Shown here piece by piece: positions 1 through 7,007 of a DNA stretch of 37,358 bases; within the stretch, counting starts at the first letter, position 1; each line of letters begins with the position of its first letter. The stretch lies in contig NZ_JQDZ01000105.1 of assembly GCF_000764205.1 (NCBI RefSeq), positions 1-37,358 of the forward strand, in the 5' to 3' direction. Under the pieces are notes generated by a model that ran no database searches, was not told the origin of the DNA, and was given only the letters and a program-made list of their open reading frames with translations. The stretch comes from Thalassotalea sp. ND16A. GTDB taxonomy: Bacteria > Pseudomonadota > Gammaproteobacteria > Enterobacterales > Alteromonadaceae. Position numbers and translations under genes: made by a program.

Positions 1-27
1 ATGAGAAAAACAATTAAAAGTTGACGC

Positions 28-122
28 ATCGTGAACACTTGCGCTAAAAATTAAAGAAGGTTACGCGTTAAAAATTCAGGTGTTCACGATAAACCGGAAT
101 CGGTGTTCACGTTCGCCGGAAT
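28..122. repeat. Terminal-repeat-like cluster, possible insertion-sequence end
   Basis: Two direct repeats lie at 79-100 and 102-122, both of the form GGTGTTCACG followed by a variable triplet and CCGGAAT. An inverted copy of the core, ATCGTGAACAC at 28-38, pairs perfectly with GTGTTCACGAT at 80-90. Multiple short repeats of this kind are typical of the ends of IS21-type elements, which carry several internal copies of their terminal sequence. No transposase gene is visible here, so the body would lie left of the window or has been lost. The identification as IS21-type rests on memory of similar repeats and is tentative. Confidence 0.4.
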
Positions 123-153
123 ATGCAATGTATTTTGGAAGATGGGGCATTTT

Positions 154-251
154 ATACCTTTTAGGGTATGTTGAGGGGTTAAATGTTTGTAGAGCCCCCG
201 TTATGGAATTTTTTGTATAAAGCGTCTCAATTTACCCCTTATAGGGTAAAT
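154..251. repeat. Pair of small related palindromes
   Basis: ATACC-N6-GGTAT lies at 154-169 and ATTTACCC-CTTATA-GGGTAAAT at 230-251. The two sites share a TTTA..CC.TT.TAGGGTA core and are about 80 bases apart. They could be a pair of operator sites, or remnants of a mobile element next to the repeats at 28-122. No gene reads away from them inside the window, so no function is assigned. The rest of 1-346 shows nothing recognisable. Confidence 0.3.
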
Positions 252-346
252 AATTGAAAGTTAGCCGTTTCAGATAAACTATTATGGATGAAGTGACAGA
301 CCGTATTCTGCCTAATCGTCAGAAGTTCTTGTGCGGTGATAGATAT

Positions 347-373
347 AAAAAAGCCGCTTGAAATAGCGGCTTT
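347..373 (-). terminator. Intrinsic terminator of the minus-strand two-gene unit
   Basis: Read on the minus strand there is a perfect 9-bp stem (AAAGCCGCT / AGCGGCTTT, 350-358 with 365-373) and a 6-base loop, followed by six U residues (plus-strand A run 347-352). It begins ten bases past the stop codon of the 131-residue gene, as expected for the end of its transcript. Confidence 0.8.
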
Positions 374-382
374 AAAAGCGTG

Positions 383-778
383 TTAGGCTGAGAGAGCAAA
401 GGTGCTACTTTTATAGCTTCTTCTTTGATAAGCCATTAATCCTCTAAATTCCGTTTTCATTTCAACGGTAGCTCCCCATTTTTTTACTAGCATGTCTTTT
501 GAGGTGCTATCTGGACTATGTTTATTTTTTCTTCTTTCTAAGTCGGCAAGAAGTTTAGAGCGTAGATAATTCTTTTTTGAAGCATCTAAGCAATTATAGC
601 GAGTGAGCTTGTCTAGAAGGTAACCGGCTTGAGAAACATCTTTACTACTTAATTTTTGAACGTTAGGAACAAAGTTTTCATACCAAAGTGCAAGCGCAAC
701 AAATTTCAGGCTTTCACCTGTATTTGGCTTATTTGGATTTTTAACTAGAGCTTCAAACTCTACTTGTAAACTTCGCAT
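383..778 (-). CDS. Hypothetical basic protein, 131 aa, partner of the upstream nucleotidyltransferase
   Basis: I do not recognise this protein. It is 131 residues, rich in Lys and Arg (notably around residues 60-90 and in the C-terminal third), with no signal peptide and no membrane segment, so it is probably cytoplasmic. The N-terminal half looks mostly helical, with charged and leucine-rich stretches. It follows the nucleotidyltransferase-like gene by 25 bases on the same strand and is closed by an intrinsic terminator, so the two form a compact bicistron. Nucleotidyltransferase-fold proteins paired with a small partner are common in toxin-antitoxin modules (AbiE/MenAT type), but the usual order and the usual AbiEi winged-helix partner are not seen here, so that role is only a possibility. 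Confidence 0.6.
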   Translation of the reverse strand: MRSLQVEFEALVKNPNKPNTGESLKFVALALWYENFVPNVQKLSSKDVSQAGYLLDKLTRYNCLDASKKNYLRSKLLADLERRKNKHSPDSTSKDMLVKKWGATVEMKTEFRGLMAYQRRSYKSSTFALSA

Positions 779-803
779 ATTAAACTAACTTATGAATGAA
801 AAA

Positions 804-1394
804 TTAGATAGAACTTAACGTCATTATAACGTGATCAATGTTTTTGCGCAAACTATCGGGAGTCGCGGTGTATTCTAGCGCCTCTTTACACGCTTGGCTA
901 AATTCCTCTAGTGTAAAGCGTTTATTCTTATATATCTCTACAATGTCCTTTACATCATTAACGGCGCAACGGGAAAGTTTCGATATAGCAATATCTACAG
1001 GATTAACAAGGTAAACTTGTAGTACTTGTTTACCGTCACACAATGGAATCGCCCTTTCTTTGTAATCAGGTGACACTACTGGGGTAATACCTATTTGAAA
1101 AGTATCATCCAATATCAGTTGCATATCACCTTCAATAGGATCATTAAAATATACGTCATTTAACTCGATAACCACGCTTCCAATATCAAGTTGAGTAGTT
1201 GCTTCTATTTCAACATCTAAATCGTTACTCCCGCGAGCGTTAGTTAGTATGTGTACAGCGCAACCACCGAAAATGTAGGCTTTTACTGCGCCAGGTACTT
1301 TGACGTCATTTAGTTTGCTTTCTATTTCTGAATTGAGTTGAGACAATAATTCAAAAATCGCTTTCGACATTGGTGTATCTAAATATAAATTCAT
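804..1394 (-). CDS. Nucleotidyltransferase-fold protein (DUF6036/AbiEii-like), 196 aa
   Basis: The protein carries the polymerase-beta-type nucleotidyltransferase signature: Gly43-Gly44 on the first helix turn, then Arg54, Ser56 and the metal-binding pair Asp58-x-Asp60. A C-terminal segment with Asp134, Lys139, Asp147 and Asp150 (pattern D..ISKL.......D..D) resembles the DUF6036/AbiEii group, in which that lysine and acidic cluster are conserved. Proteins of this group transfer nucleotides to protein or RNA targets, and several are toxins of type IV-like systems. No strong ribosome-binding site precedes the first ATG at 1394; an in-frame ATG at residue 9 is an alternative start. The next gene on this strand follows after 25 bases. 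The fold assignment is fairly secure; a toxin role is inference. Confidence 0.7.
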   Translation of the reverse strand: MNLYLDTPMSKAIFELLSQLNSEIESKLNDVKVPGAVKAYIFGGCAVHILTNARGSNDLDVEIEATTQLDIGSVVIELNDVYFNDPIEGDMQLILDDTFQIGITPVVSPDYKERAIPLCDGKQVLQVYLVNPVDIAISKLSRCAVNDVKDIVEIYKNKRFTLEEFSQACKEALEYTATPDSLRKNIDHVIMTLSSI

Positions 1395-2203
1395 AAAGGG
1401 CTTAAAGTCATTATTTTTGATAATTTTATCATTAATCAGTTTGTTTTACTTTCTAAAGCTGATTAATTAACTTGTATCTATATAAGTCAATTATTGTTTA
1501 CTTATGACTAGTTCGTTTGGCACTAACAGTATGAGTTAACTTTAATTTACTTTAATATTGAAAAAAATTTAGAGCTTGTACTTATTTGTACGCATAAATT
1601 TTGATTTCAAAAATGAAGATTATTGCATCCATATTTAGATAATGATGTTGAATATACTCAACAGCTTAGCTCAGATATATCACTCGACTTTTTGAAACAT
1701 TGTCGTCATTCATGCAATATTTGGTTTCACTATGGTTTCATGCTTCGTATAAGTTTTTGATTGTTAATCGCTTAATTTGCAAGGGCTAGAGGCTGGACTA
1801 TTGGATTTAGCAAATATGTTAGCCTGTAGAGCCAAAAGCTTGAAAAACAAGCTTCTAGAATAATTGATGTTGAGCATTACATCATAAAAACTCCTTATGA
1901 ATAATGGGCCGTGATTTTGTAATCCATCAATGGTGTTGGAAGTTGTATACAGACTAGGGACGACCAGCTTTTTTGCATTTTGAAAGTGGCTACTTGTATG
2001 ACAACGTTTCTTGGTAATAAATTTTAATTTCTTTCATCGTACAAAGTAAAAACACGCCATTTTGATGAACACAGCAAAGTTTTGTTCTATTATAAAGCGC
2101 TTATACAGGAGCGTTATCAAGGGGAATTTCAATCGCTTGATGTTAGTAATTTTGGTAATTACACCTATACTCAAGTTTATCAATAATAAAAACTTGAAAA
2201 CAC
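1395..2203. other. Long intergenic region without a recognisable gene
   Basis: About 800 very AT-rich bases separate the divergent left unit from the polysaccharide genes, and should hold promoters for both directions. Visible structures are an inverted repeat ATTAATCAG / CTGATTAAT (1431-1439 and 1459-1467), near the likely promoter of the minus-strand unit, and a short hairpin AAGCTTG-AAAAA-CAAGCTT around 1832-1851. No open frame here has a credible start, composition or family resemblance. I could not pick out a convincing sigma-70 promoter for the gene at 2204. Confidence 0.5.
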
Positions 2204-3478
2204 ATGGATTTATCATTAAAAAAAATAGCCATAATCGGCTTGGGCTATGTAGGGCTGCCACTGGCGGTTGAATTTGCCAAACGTTACCCAATCGTTGGCT
2301 TTGATATCAAGCAATCTCGCATTGATGAACTCAAAGATGGCATAGATAATACCCTGGAAATTACAGCGGAAAAATTAACTGTAGCCACGCAACTTACCTT
2401 CACCAATCAAGTTAATGATTTAAAATCCTGTAATTTTTATATTGTTACTGTACCTACCCCCATTGATAAACATAAGCAACCCGATTTAACGCCGTTAATT
2501 ATGGCTAGTGAAATGCTTGGCAAGGTGGTTAAGCATGGTGACATTGTAGTCTTTGAATCGACCGTGTACCCAGGCGCTACCGAAGAAGAGTGTATTCCGG
2601 TTATTGAACAAGTTTCGGGCTTAGTGTTTAATCAGGATTTTTTTGCCGGTTATTCGCCGGAAAGAATTAACCCCGGCGATAAAGAGCATACCGTCAGCAA
2701 GATATTAAAGATTACTTCTGGCTCAACTTCTGCGGCGGCTGAAGAAATTGATCAAGTTTATAAAAGTATCATCACTGCCGGCACATATAAAGCCTCGAGT
2801 ATCATGGTAGCAGAAGCGGCAAAAGTGATTGAGAATACCCAGCGCGATGTCAATATAGCCCTTATTAACGAATTGGCCATTATCTTTAATCGGCTTGGTA
2901 TTGATACCTTAGATGTATTGGAGGCCGCGGGTACCAAATGGAATTTCTTACCCTTTCGGCCTGGCCTAGTTGGAGGCCATTGTATTGGCGTTGACCCTTA
3001 TTACTTAACCCAAAAAGCCGAAAACATTGGCTATCACCCGAAAATGATTTTGGCTGGCCGGCATTTAAATGATGGCATGGGCGAATACGTGGTGTCGCAA
3101 CTAGTCAAAAATATGATGAAACAACACGCCCATGTTGAACATGCCAATGTACTCATTTTAGGGTTGACCTTTAAAGAAAACTGTCCGGATCTGAGAAATA
3201 CCAAGGTGATAGATATTGTTAATGAGCTGCATGAATACAACATGCAGGTAGATGTGTTTGATCCCTGGTGTGATAAACACGAAGCGAAACACTTATACAA
3301 TATTGATCTTCTCGAAGAGCCTAGAGTAGGGCATTACGATGCGATTATTTTAACGGTAGCTCATGATCAGTTTAAAGCACTAACTAGCAAACAAATACGA
3401 GCCTGGGGCAGACGTGGCCATTTTATTTATGATTTGAAATATATTTTGCCAAAAGGTGATGTTGATTTGAGGTTGTAG
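2204..3478 (+). CDS. tviB: UDP-N-acetylhexosamine 6-dehydrogenase (TviB/WbpA family)
   Basis: This nucleotide-sugar dehydrogenase oxidises C6 of a UDP-N-acetylhexosamine to a uronic acid in two NAD-dependent steps in the cytoplasm. The N-terminal Rossmann motif [10 protein letters not shown] lies around residues 13-22. The central dimerisation domain follows, with the catalytic cysteine C260 in the motif [12 protein letters not shown]. The C-terminal UDP-binding domain begins near residue 315 ([15 protein letters not shown]). Length (424 aa) and the [17 protein letters not shown] segments fit the Vi-antigen TviB group, not UDP-glucose dehydrogenase. The following gene is a TviC-type 4-epimerase, so the pair probably supplies UDP-GlcNAcA/UDP-GalNAcA. 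The ATG at 2204 gives the expected N-terminus directly ahead of the Rossmann motif, although the Shine-Dalgarno is weak. Confidence 0.92.
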   Translation: MDLSLKKIAIIGLGYVGLPLAVEFAKRYPIVGFDIKQSRIDELKDGIDNTLEITAEKLTVATQLTFTNQVNDLKSCNFYIVTVPTPIDKHKQPDLTPLIMASEMLGKVVKHGDIVVFESTVYPGATEEECIPVIEQVSGLVFNQDFFAGYSPERINPGDKEHTVSKILKITSGSTSAAAEEIDQVYKSIITAGTYKASSIMVAEAAKVIENTQRDVNIALINELAIIFNRLGIDTLDVLEAAGTKWNFLPFRPGLVGGHCIGVDPYYLTQKAENIGYHPKMILAGRHLNDGMGEYVVSQLVKNMMKQHAHVEHANVLILGLTFKENCPDLRNTKVIDIVNELHEYNMQVDVFDPWCDKHEAKHLYNIDLLEEPRVGHYDAIILTVAHDQFKALTSKQIRAWGRRGHFIYDLKYILPKGDVDLRL

Positions 3479-3480
3479 AG

Positions 3481-3600
3481 AGAGAGGAACGAGGAACTGG
3501 GAACGAGGAACTAAGTTGTTTCAGGTTTAGTTTACAGTTCAGGTTTGATGTTCTTTTTTAAATTTGGAGCTTGGAACTAGGAACTTGGAGCGGGGTGCTA
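3481..3600 (+). repeat. Heptanucleotide repeats of the GGAAC type
   Basis: Between tviB and the epimerase gene are two short runs of 7-base units ending in GGAAC or GGAGC. The first, about 3483-3513, contains GAGGAAC, TGGGAAC and GAGGAAC. The second, about 3568-3600, contains TTGGAGC, TTGGAAC, TAGGAAC, TTGGAGC and GGGGTGC. Units vary at the first two bases but keep the 7-base register. The same repeat recurs inside the YjbH-family gene. Confidence 0.75.
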
Positions 3601-3628
3601 AGTTTAAGGTTAGGGTATCTGGGGAGAA

Positions 3629-4648
3629 ATGATGACGGACTATGAAGTGATTTGTGATGGCTTGCGGCAAAGGCCTAAAGTTTGGTTGGTTACTGGTGTT
3701 GCCGGGTTTATTGGCTCAAATTTATTAGAGACGTTGTTAAGCCTTGGGCAAAGAGTGGTGGGGTTGGATAATTTCTCTACAGGGCATAAAAAAAATTTAA
3801 CTGAAGTGCAAGGTGAAGTGTCTGCTGTGCATTGGCAGAATTTTACTTTTGTTGAAGGCGATATTTGTGAGCTGGATGATTGCAAAAAAGTGGTTGAAGG
3901 CGTTGATTATGTTCTCCATCAAGCCGCGTTAGGTTCGGTGCCAAGATCGATTGAAGACCCGATTAATACCAACGCCAGTAATATCACTGGCTTTTTAAAT
4001 ATGCTGGTTGCCAGTTATGAGGCAAAAGTATCAAGTTTTACTTATGCCGCCTCCTCTTCAACTTATGGTGATCACCCCGGGTTGCCGAAAGTAGAAGATA
4101 CCATTGGCAAACCATTATCACCCTATGCCATTACCAAATATGTCAATGAATTATACGCCACTAACTTTGCCACAACCTATGGCTTTAAGTGCATCGGCTT
4201 AAGGTATTTTAATGTGTTTGGTAAACGCCAGGACCCTAATGGCGCCTATGCTGCAGTTATTCCGAAATGGGCGGCTGCAATGATTAATAACGCTCCCGTT
4301 GTGATAAACGGTGATGGCGAAACCTCACGCGATTTTTGTTTTATAGACAATACGGTACAAATGAATATTTTGGCCGCTACCGCGAACGATGATGCTAAAG
4401 ATCAAGTGTATAACGTAGCCAAAGGTGACAGAACCAGCCTGAATGAGTTGTATGCCGCCATACGTAACAACATTGCTGATTTAGGGATTGATTATCACCA
4501 AACTCCCCAATATGCTGTGTTTAGGCCCGGCGATGTGCGCCACTCGCAAGCCGATATTTCTAAGGCCCGCCAACTGTTATGTTATGCACCAGAGTTTAGT
4601 GTTCAGCAAGGACTGGCAAAGACTATGGCTTGGTACATCAGCCAATAA
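3629..4648 (+). CDS. tviC: UDP-N-acetylglucosamine 4-epimerase (TviC/WbpP family)
   Basis: Extended short-chain dehydrogenase that interconverts gluco and galacto configurations of UDP-N-acetylhexosamines or their uronic acids. It has the NAD-binding [12 protein letters not shown] motif near residues 23-34, a serine-rich segment AASSSTYGD, and the catalytic Tyr166-x3-Lys170 in [11 protein letters not shown]. The [24 protein letters not shown] stretch is typical of WbpP/TviC. Length (339 aa) is normal. A purine-rich Shine-Dalgarno (GGGGAGAA) precedes the ATG at 3629. It follows tviB after a 150-base gap filled with heptad repeats, but functionally the two belong together for making UDP-GalNAcA-type donors. 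Confidence 0.9.
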   Translation: MMTDYEVICDGLRQRPKVWLVTGVAGFIGSNLLETLLSLGQRVVGLDNFSTGHKKNLTEVQGEVSAVHWQNFTFVEGDICELDDCKKVVEGVDYVLHQAALGSVPRSIEDPINTNASNITGFLNMLVASYEAKVSSFTYAASSSTYGDHPGLPKVEDTIGKPLSPYAITKYVNELYATNFATTYGFKCIGLRYFNVFGKRQDPNGAYAAVIPKWAAAMINNAPVVINGDGETSRDFCFIDNTVQMNILAATANDDAKDQVYNVAKGDRTSLNELYAAIRNNIADLGIDYHQTPQYAVFRPGDVRHSQADISKARQLLCYAPEFSVQQGLAKTMAWYISQ

Positions 4649-4732
4649 ACGAAGTAAGTGCATAATTTTTATAGATTAAGCTTAGTTTTAGCATGGTTTT
4701 AGCCTAAACATCGTCAATAATGCATGATTTTA

Positions 4733-4761
4733 TTCACTCTTAGGTCGCATTTTGCTATGAT
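4733..4761 (+). promoter_or_regulatory. Candidate sigma-70 promoter for the FlaA1-type dehydratase gene
   Basis: TTCACT (4733-4738) and TATGAT (4756-4761) are separated by 17 bases, and the -10 hexamer is preceded by TGC, giving an extended -10. Transcription would start near 4768, leaving a leader of about 80 bases before the ATG at 4851. This agrees with the roughly 200-base gap after the epimerase gene. Confidence 0.5.
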
Positions 4762-4850
4762 AGCGGTAACTTTTATTTACAAAAATAAGATGGTAAATCA
4801 TTTAGAATGGCATTCTTTCTGAATCGTTAAAACCACCAGGTTGCTTTATC

Positions 4851-6773
4851 ATGGACAGCATTTTTTATTTATCCCGCCCGCTTAAACGCTTGATCAGCGT
4901 ATTTATCGATTCAGTATTTATAATATTCGCCTTTTGGTTTGCCTTGTTTTTGCGCTTAGACAGTCATATAGAATTTTATGATGTTAACTACTGGTACATG
5001 TTAACTGCGGTAGTGGTGGTGAGTATTTTAGCCAACATTAATTTGGGCTTATATCGAGCAGTGCTGCGTTACTTAAACAATAAAGCAGTAATCGCCGTAT
5101 CACTCAGTGTTATGTTCTCTGCCGTATGTTTAGCGGTTACCTCCTTGGTGTTTGACATTAATTTACCTCGCTCTGTGCCGGTAATTTATGGTGCTTTTTT
5201 ATTGATTTTTGTTGGCGGCTCTCGTATTTCGGTACGCAGTTGGGTGCATACCGTTAACCGCAAAGAAAAAGACAATGTGTTGATTTATGGCGCGGGCTCT
5301 TCTGGTATTCAACTGGTAAATGCGCTGAACAATGGCGCTGAGTACAATCCAGCCTGTTTTGTTGATGACGATAAAGGCTTACATAAGTTATCGATTAATG
5401 GCGTTAAGGTATACGGGCCCGATAATATTGATGGCTTAATTGAAAAATACCACATCACCCATATTTTATTGGCGGTACCCTCGGCCAGTAAAAATCAGCG
5501 TGCCCGCATCTTAAATGAATTAGAGAAAACCAAAGTGGAAGTGTTGGCCATTCCCGGGATGGACGATTTGGTTTCAGGCAAAGCCAAAATTGACGATTTT
5601 GTCGAAGTGAGTATTGAAGATTTGTTAGGGCGTGACCCGGTACCACCCAATGCCGATTTAATGCATGCCGATATTGAAGATAAAGTAGTAATGGTGACCG
5701 GTGCCGGTGGCTCAATAGGCTCGGAGCTTTGCCGACAAATTATTGGCCAACAACCAAAAGCGTTATTGTTGTTTGAACTCACCGAGTTTGCCTTGTATTC
5801 AATTCACAAAGAATTAGAAGACTTTGTAAACGAGAATGGTCTAAACATTGAGCTGTACCCTCTGTTGGGCTCGGTGGAGAAACAAAATCGCCTGGAAAAA
5901 GTGATGCTCTCGTTTGCCGTACAAACCGTGTATCATGCCGCCGCCTATAAGCATGTGCCACTGGTTGAGCATAATGTGATTGAAGGTGTGCGCAATAATA
6001 TTTTTGGCACCTTGCATTGCGCGCAAGCGGCTATTACGGCAAAGGTAGAAACCTTTGTGTTAATTTCTACCGATAAAGCGGTAAGACCTACCAATGTGAT
6101 GGGCACTACCAAGCGCATGGCCGAGCTGTGTTTGCAGGCACTTGCCGATAAGAATGGTTCTTGCACCCGTTTTTGTATGGTGCGCTTTGGTAATGTATTG
6201 GGTTCATCGGGTTCAGTGATCCCACTGTTTAAAAAACAAATTGCCAGTGGTGGGCCTATCACCTTAACCCATAAAAATATTACCCGTTACTTTATGACCA
6301 TACCCGAAGCGGCACAATTGGTAATACAAGCGGGTGCCATGGGCATGGGCGGCGATGTATTTGTACTGGATATGGGCAAACCGGTAAAAATTTATGATTT
6401 GGCCAGTAAACTGATTCATTTATCGGGCTTACATTTAAAACATGCCGGTAATGTAAATGGTGATATTGAAATAGTAGAAACCGGTTTACGCCCCGGTGAA
6501 AAACTGTTTGAAGAGTTGCTCATTGGTGATGATGTGGACAAAACCGGTAATGAACGCATTATGACCGCCTCGGAAGTGTTTTTACCCTGGGGTGAATTGG
6601 ATGTAATGCTTAGCGCACTTGAAGTTGCTTGTAAAACCTTTGATCAGCAAGCGATCAGAGAAATATTATTGAATGCGCCTACCGGCTTTGCCCCAAGTGA
6701 TGAGATATGCGATTTGGTGTATTTAAATTCGCCCAAGAATAAAGCGCCACTCACTATTGTTTCAGCCAGTTAA
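4851..6773 (+). CDS. Membrane-bound UDP-HexNAc 4,6-dehydratase (FlaA1/WbpM/CapD family)
   Basis: This full-length 640-residue member has about four N-terminal membrane helices within residues 10-125. A first Rossmann-like domain follows (NVLIYGAGSSGIQLV near 142). The catalytic SDR domain begins with MVTGAGGSIGSELC near 281. The family's atypical active-site Met-x3-Lys replaces Tyr-x3-Lys and is visible in STDKAVRPTNVMGTTKRMAE. WbpM-like enzymes convert UDP-GlcNAc to the 4-keto-6-deoxy intermediate for QuiNAc, FucNAc or bacillosamine-type sugars at the inner face of the inner membrane. A candidate promoter at 4733 and a strong terminator at 6836 suggest that it can be transcribed as its own unit. 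Which sugar is made downstream is not clear, since no dedicated reductase or aminotransferase adjoins it. Confidence 0.9.
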   Translation: MDSIFYLSRPLKRLISVFIDSVFIIFAFWFALFLRLDSHIEFYDVNYWYMLTAVVVVSILANINLGLYRAVLRYLNNKAVIAVSLSVMFSAVCLAVTSLVFDINLPRSVPVIYGAFLLIFVGGSRISVRSWVHTVNRKEKDNVLIYGAGSSGIQLVNALNNGAEYNPACFVDDDKGLHKLSINGVKVYGPDNIDGLIEKYHITHILLAVPSASKNQRARILNELEKTKVEVLAIPGMDDLVSGKAKIDDFVEVSIEDLLGRDPVPPNADLMHADIEDKVVMVTGAGGSIGSELCRQIIGQQPKALLLFELTEFALYSIHKELEDFVNENGLNIELYPLLGSVEKQNRLEKVMLSFAVQTVYHAAAYKHVPLVEHNVIEGVRNNIFGTLHCAQAAITAKVETFVLISTDKAVRPTNVMGTTKRMAELCLQALADKNGSCTRFCMVRFGNVLGSSGSVIPLFKKQIASGGPITLTHKNITRYFMTIPEAAQLVIQAGAMGMGGDVFVLDMGKPVKIYDLASKLIHLSGLHLKHAGNVNGDIEIVETGLRPGEKLFEELLIGDDVDKTGNERIMTASEVFLPWGELDVMLSALEVACKTFDQQAIREILLNAPTGFAPSDEICDLVYLNSPKNKAPLTIVSAS

Positions 6774-6835
6774 TTAGCTATAGTAATTTTTAGTTTAATT
6801 TAACTCAACTTAAATTAACTCTGATTAATTAAGCG

Positions 6836-6866
6836 AAACCACAATAATGATTATTGTGGTTTTTTT
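6836..6866 (+). terminator. Intrinsic terminator after the FlaA1-type dehydratase
   Basis: A perfect 13-bp stem (AAACCACAATAAT / ATTATTGTGGTTT) with a single-base loop at 6849 is followed by seven T residues (6860-6866). It lies about 60 bases past the stop codon. Confidence 0.85.
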
Positions 6867-7007
6867 AGTTTTGGGGGTAATTAACTTGGAATTACCAGGG
6901 AGGATTTGAATTCTTTTGGTTCCGATGAAGTTTAATTTAATGCTCAGGTTAATTGCTTGTTAAAGGTGTTGTGTTTAAAATAGCGTTTATATTAACAATA
7001 ACGATTC

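Noticed and set aside
1660-1700. tRNA-like TAGCTCAG motif near 1665
   Set aside because: No acceptor stem, anticodon arm or T-loop sequence surrounds it.
2034-2291. Overlapping small open frames on both strands just ahead of and into tviB
   Set aside because: They overlap the well-supported start of the dehydrogenase and have no credible starts or composition.
5455-6262. Several minus-strand open frames of 60-105 codons inside the FlaA1-type gene
   Set aside because: They are antisense shadows of a well-conserved gene and lack independent features.
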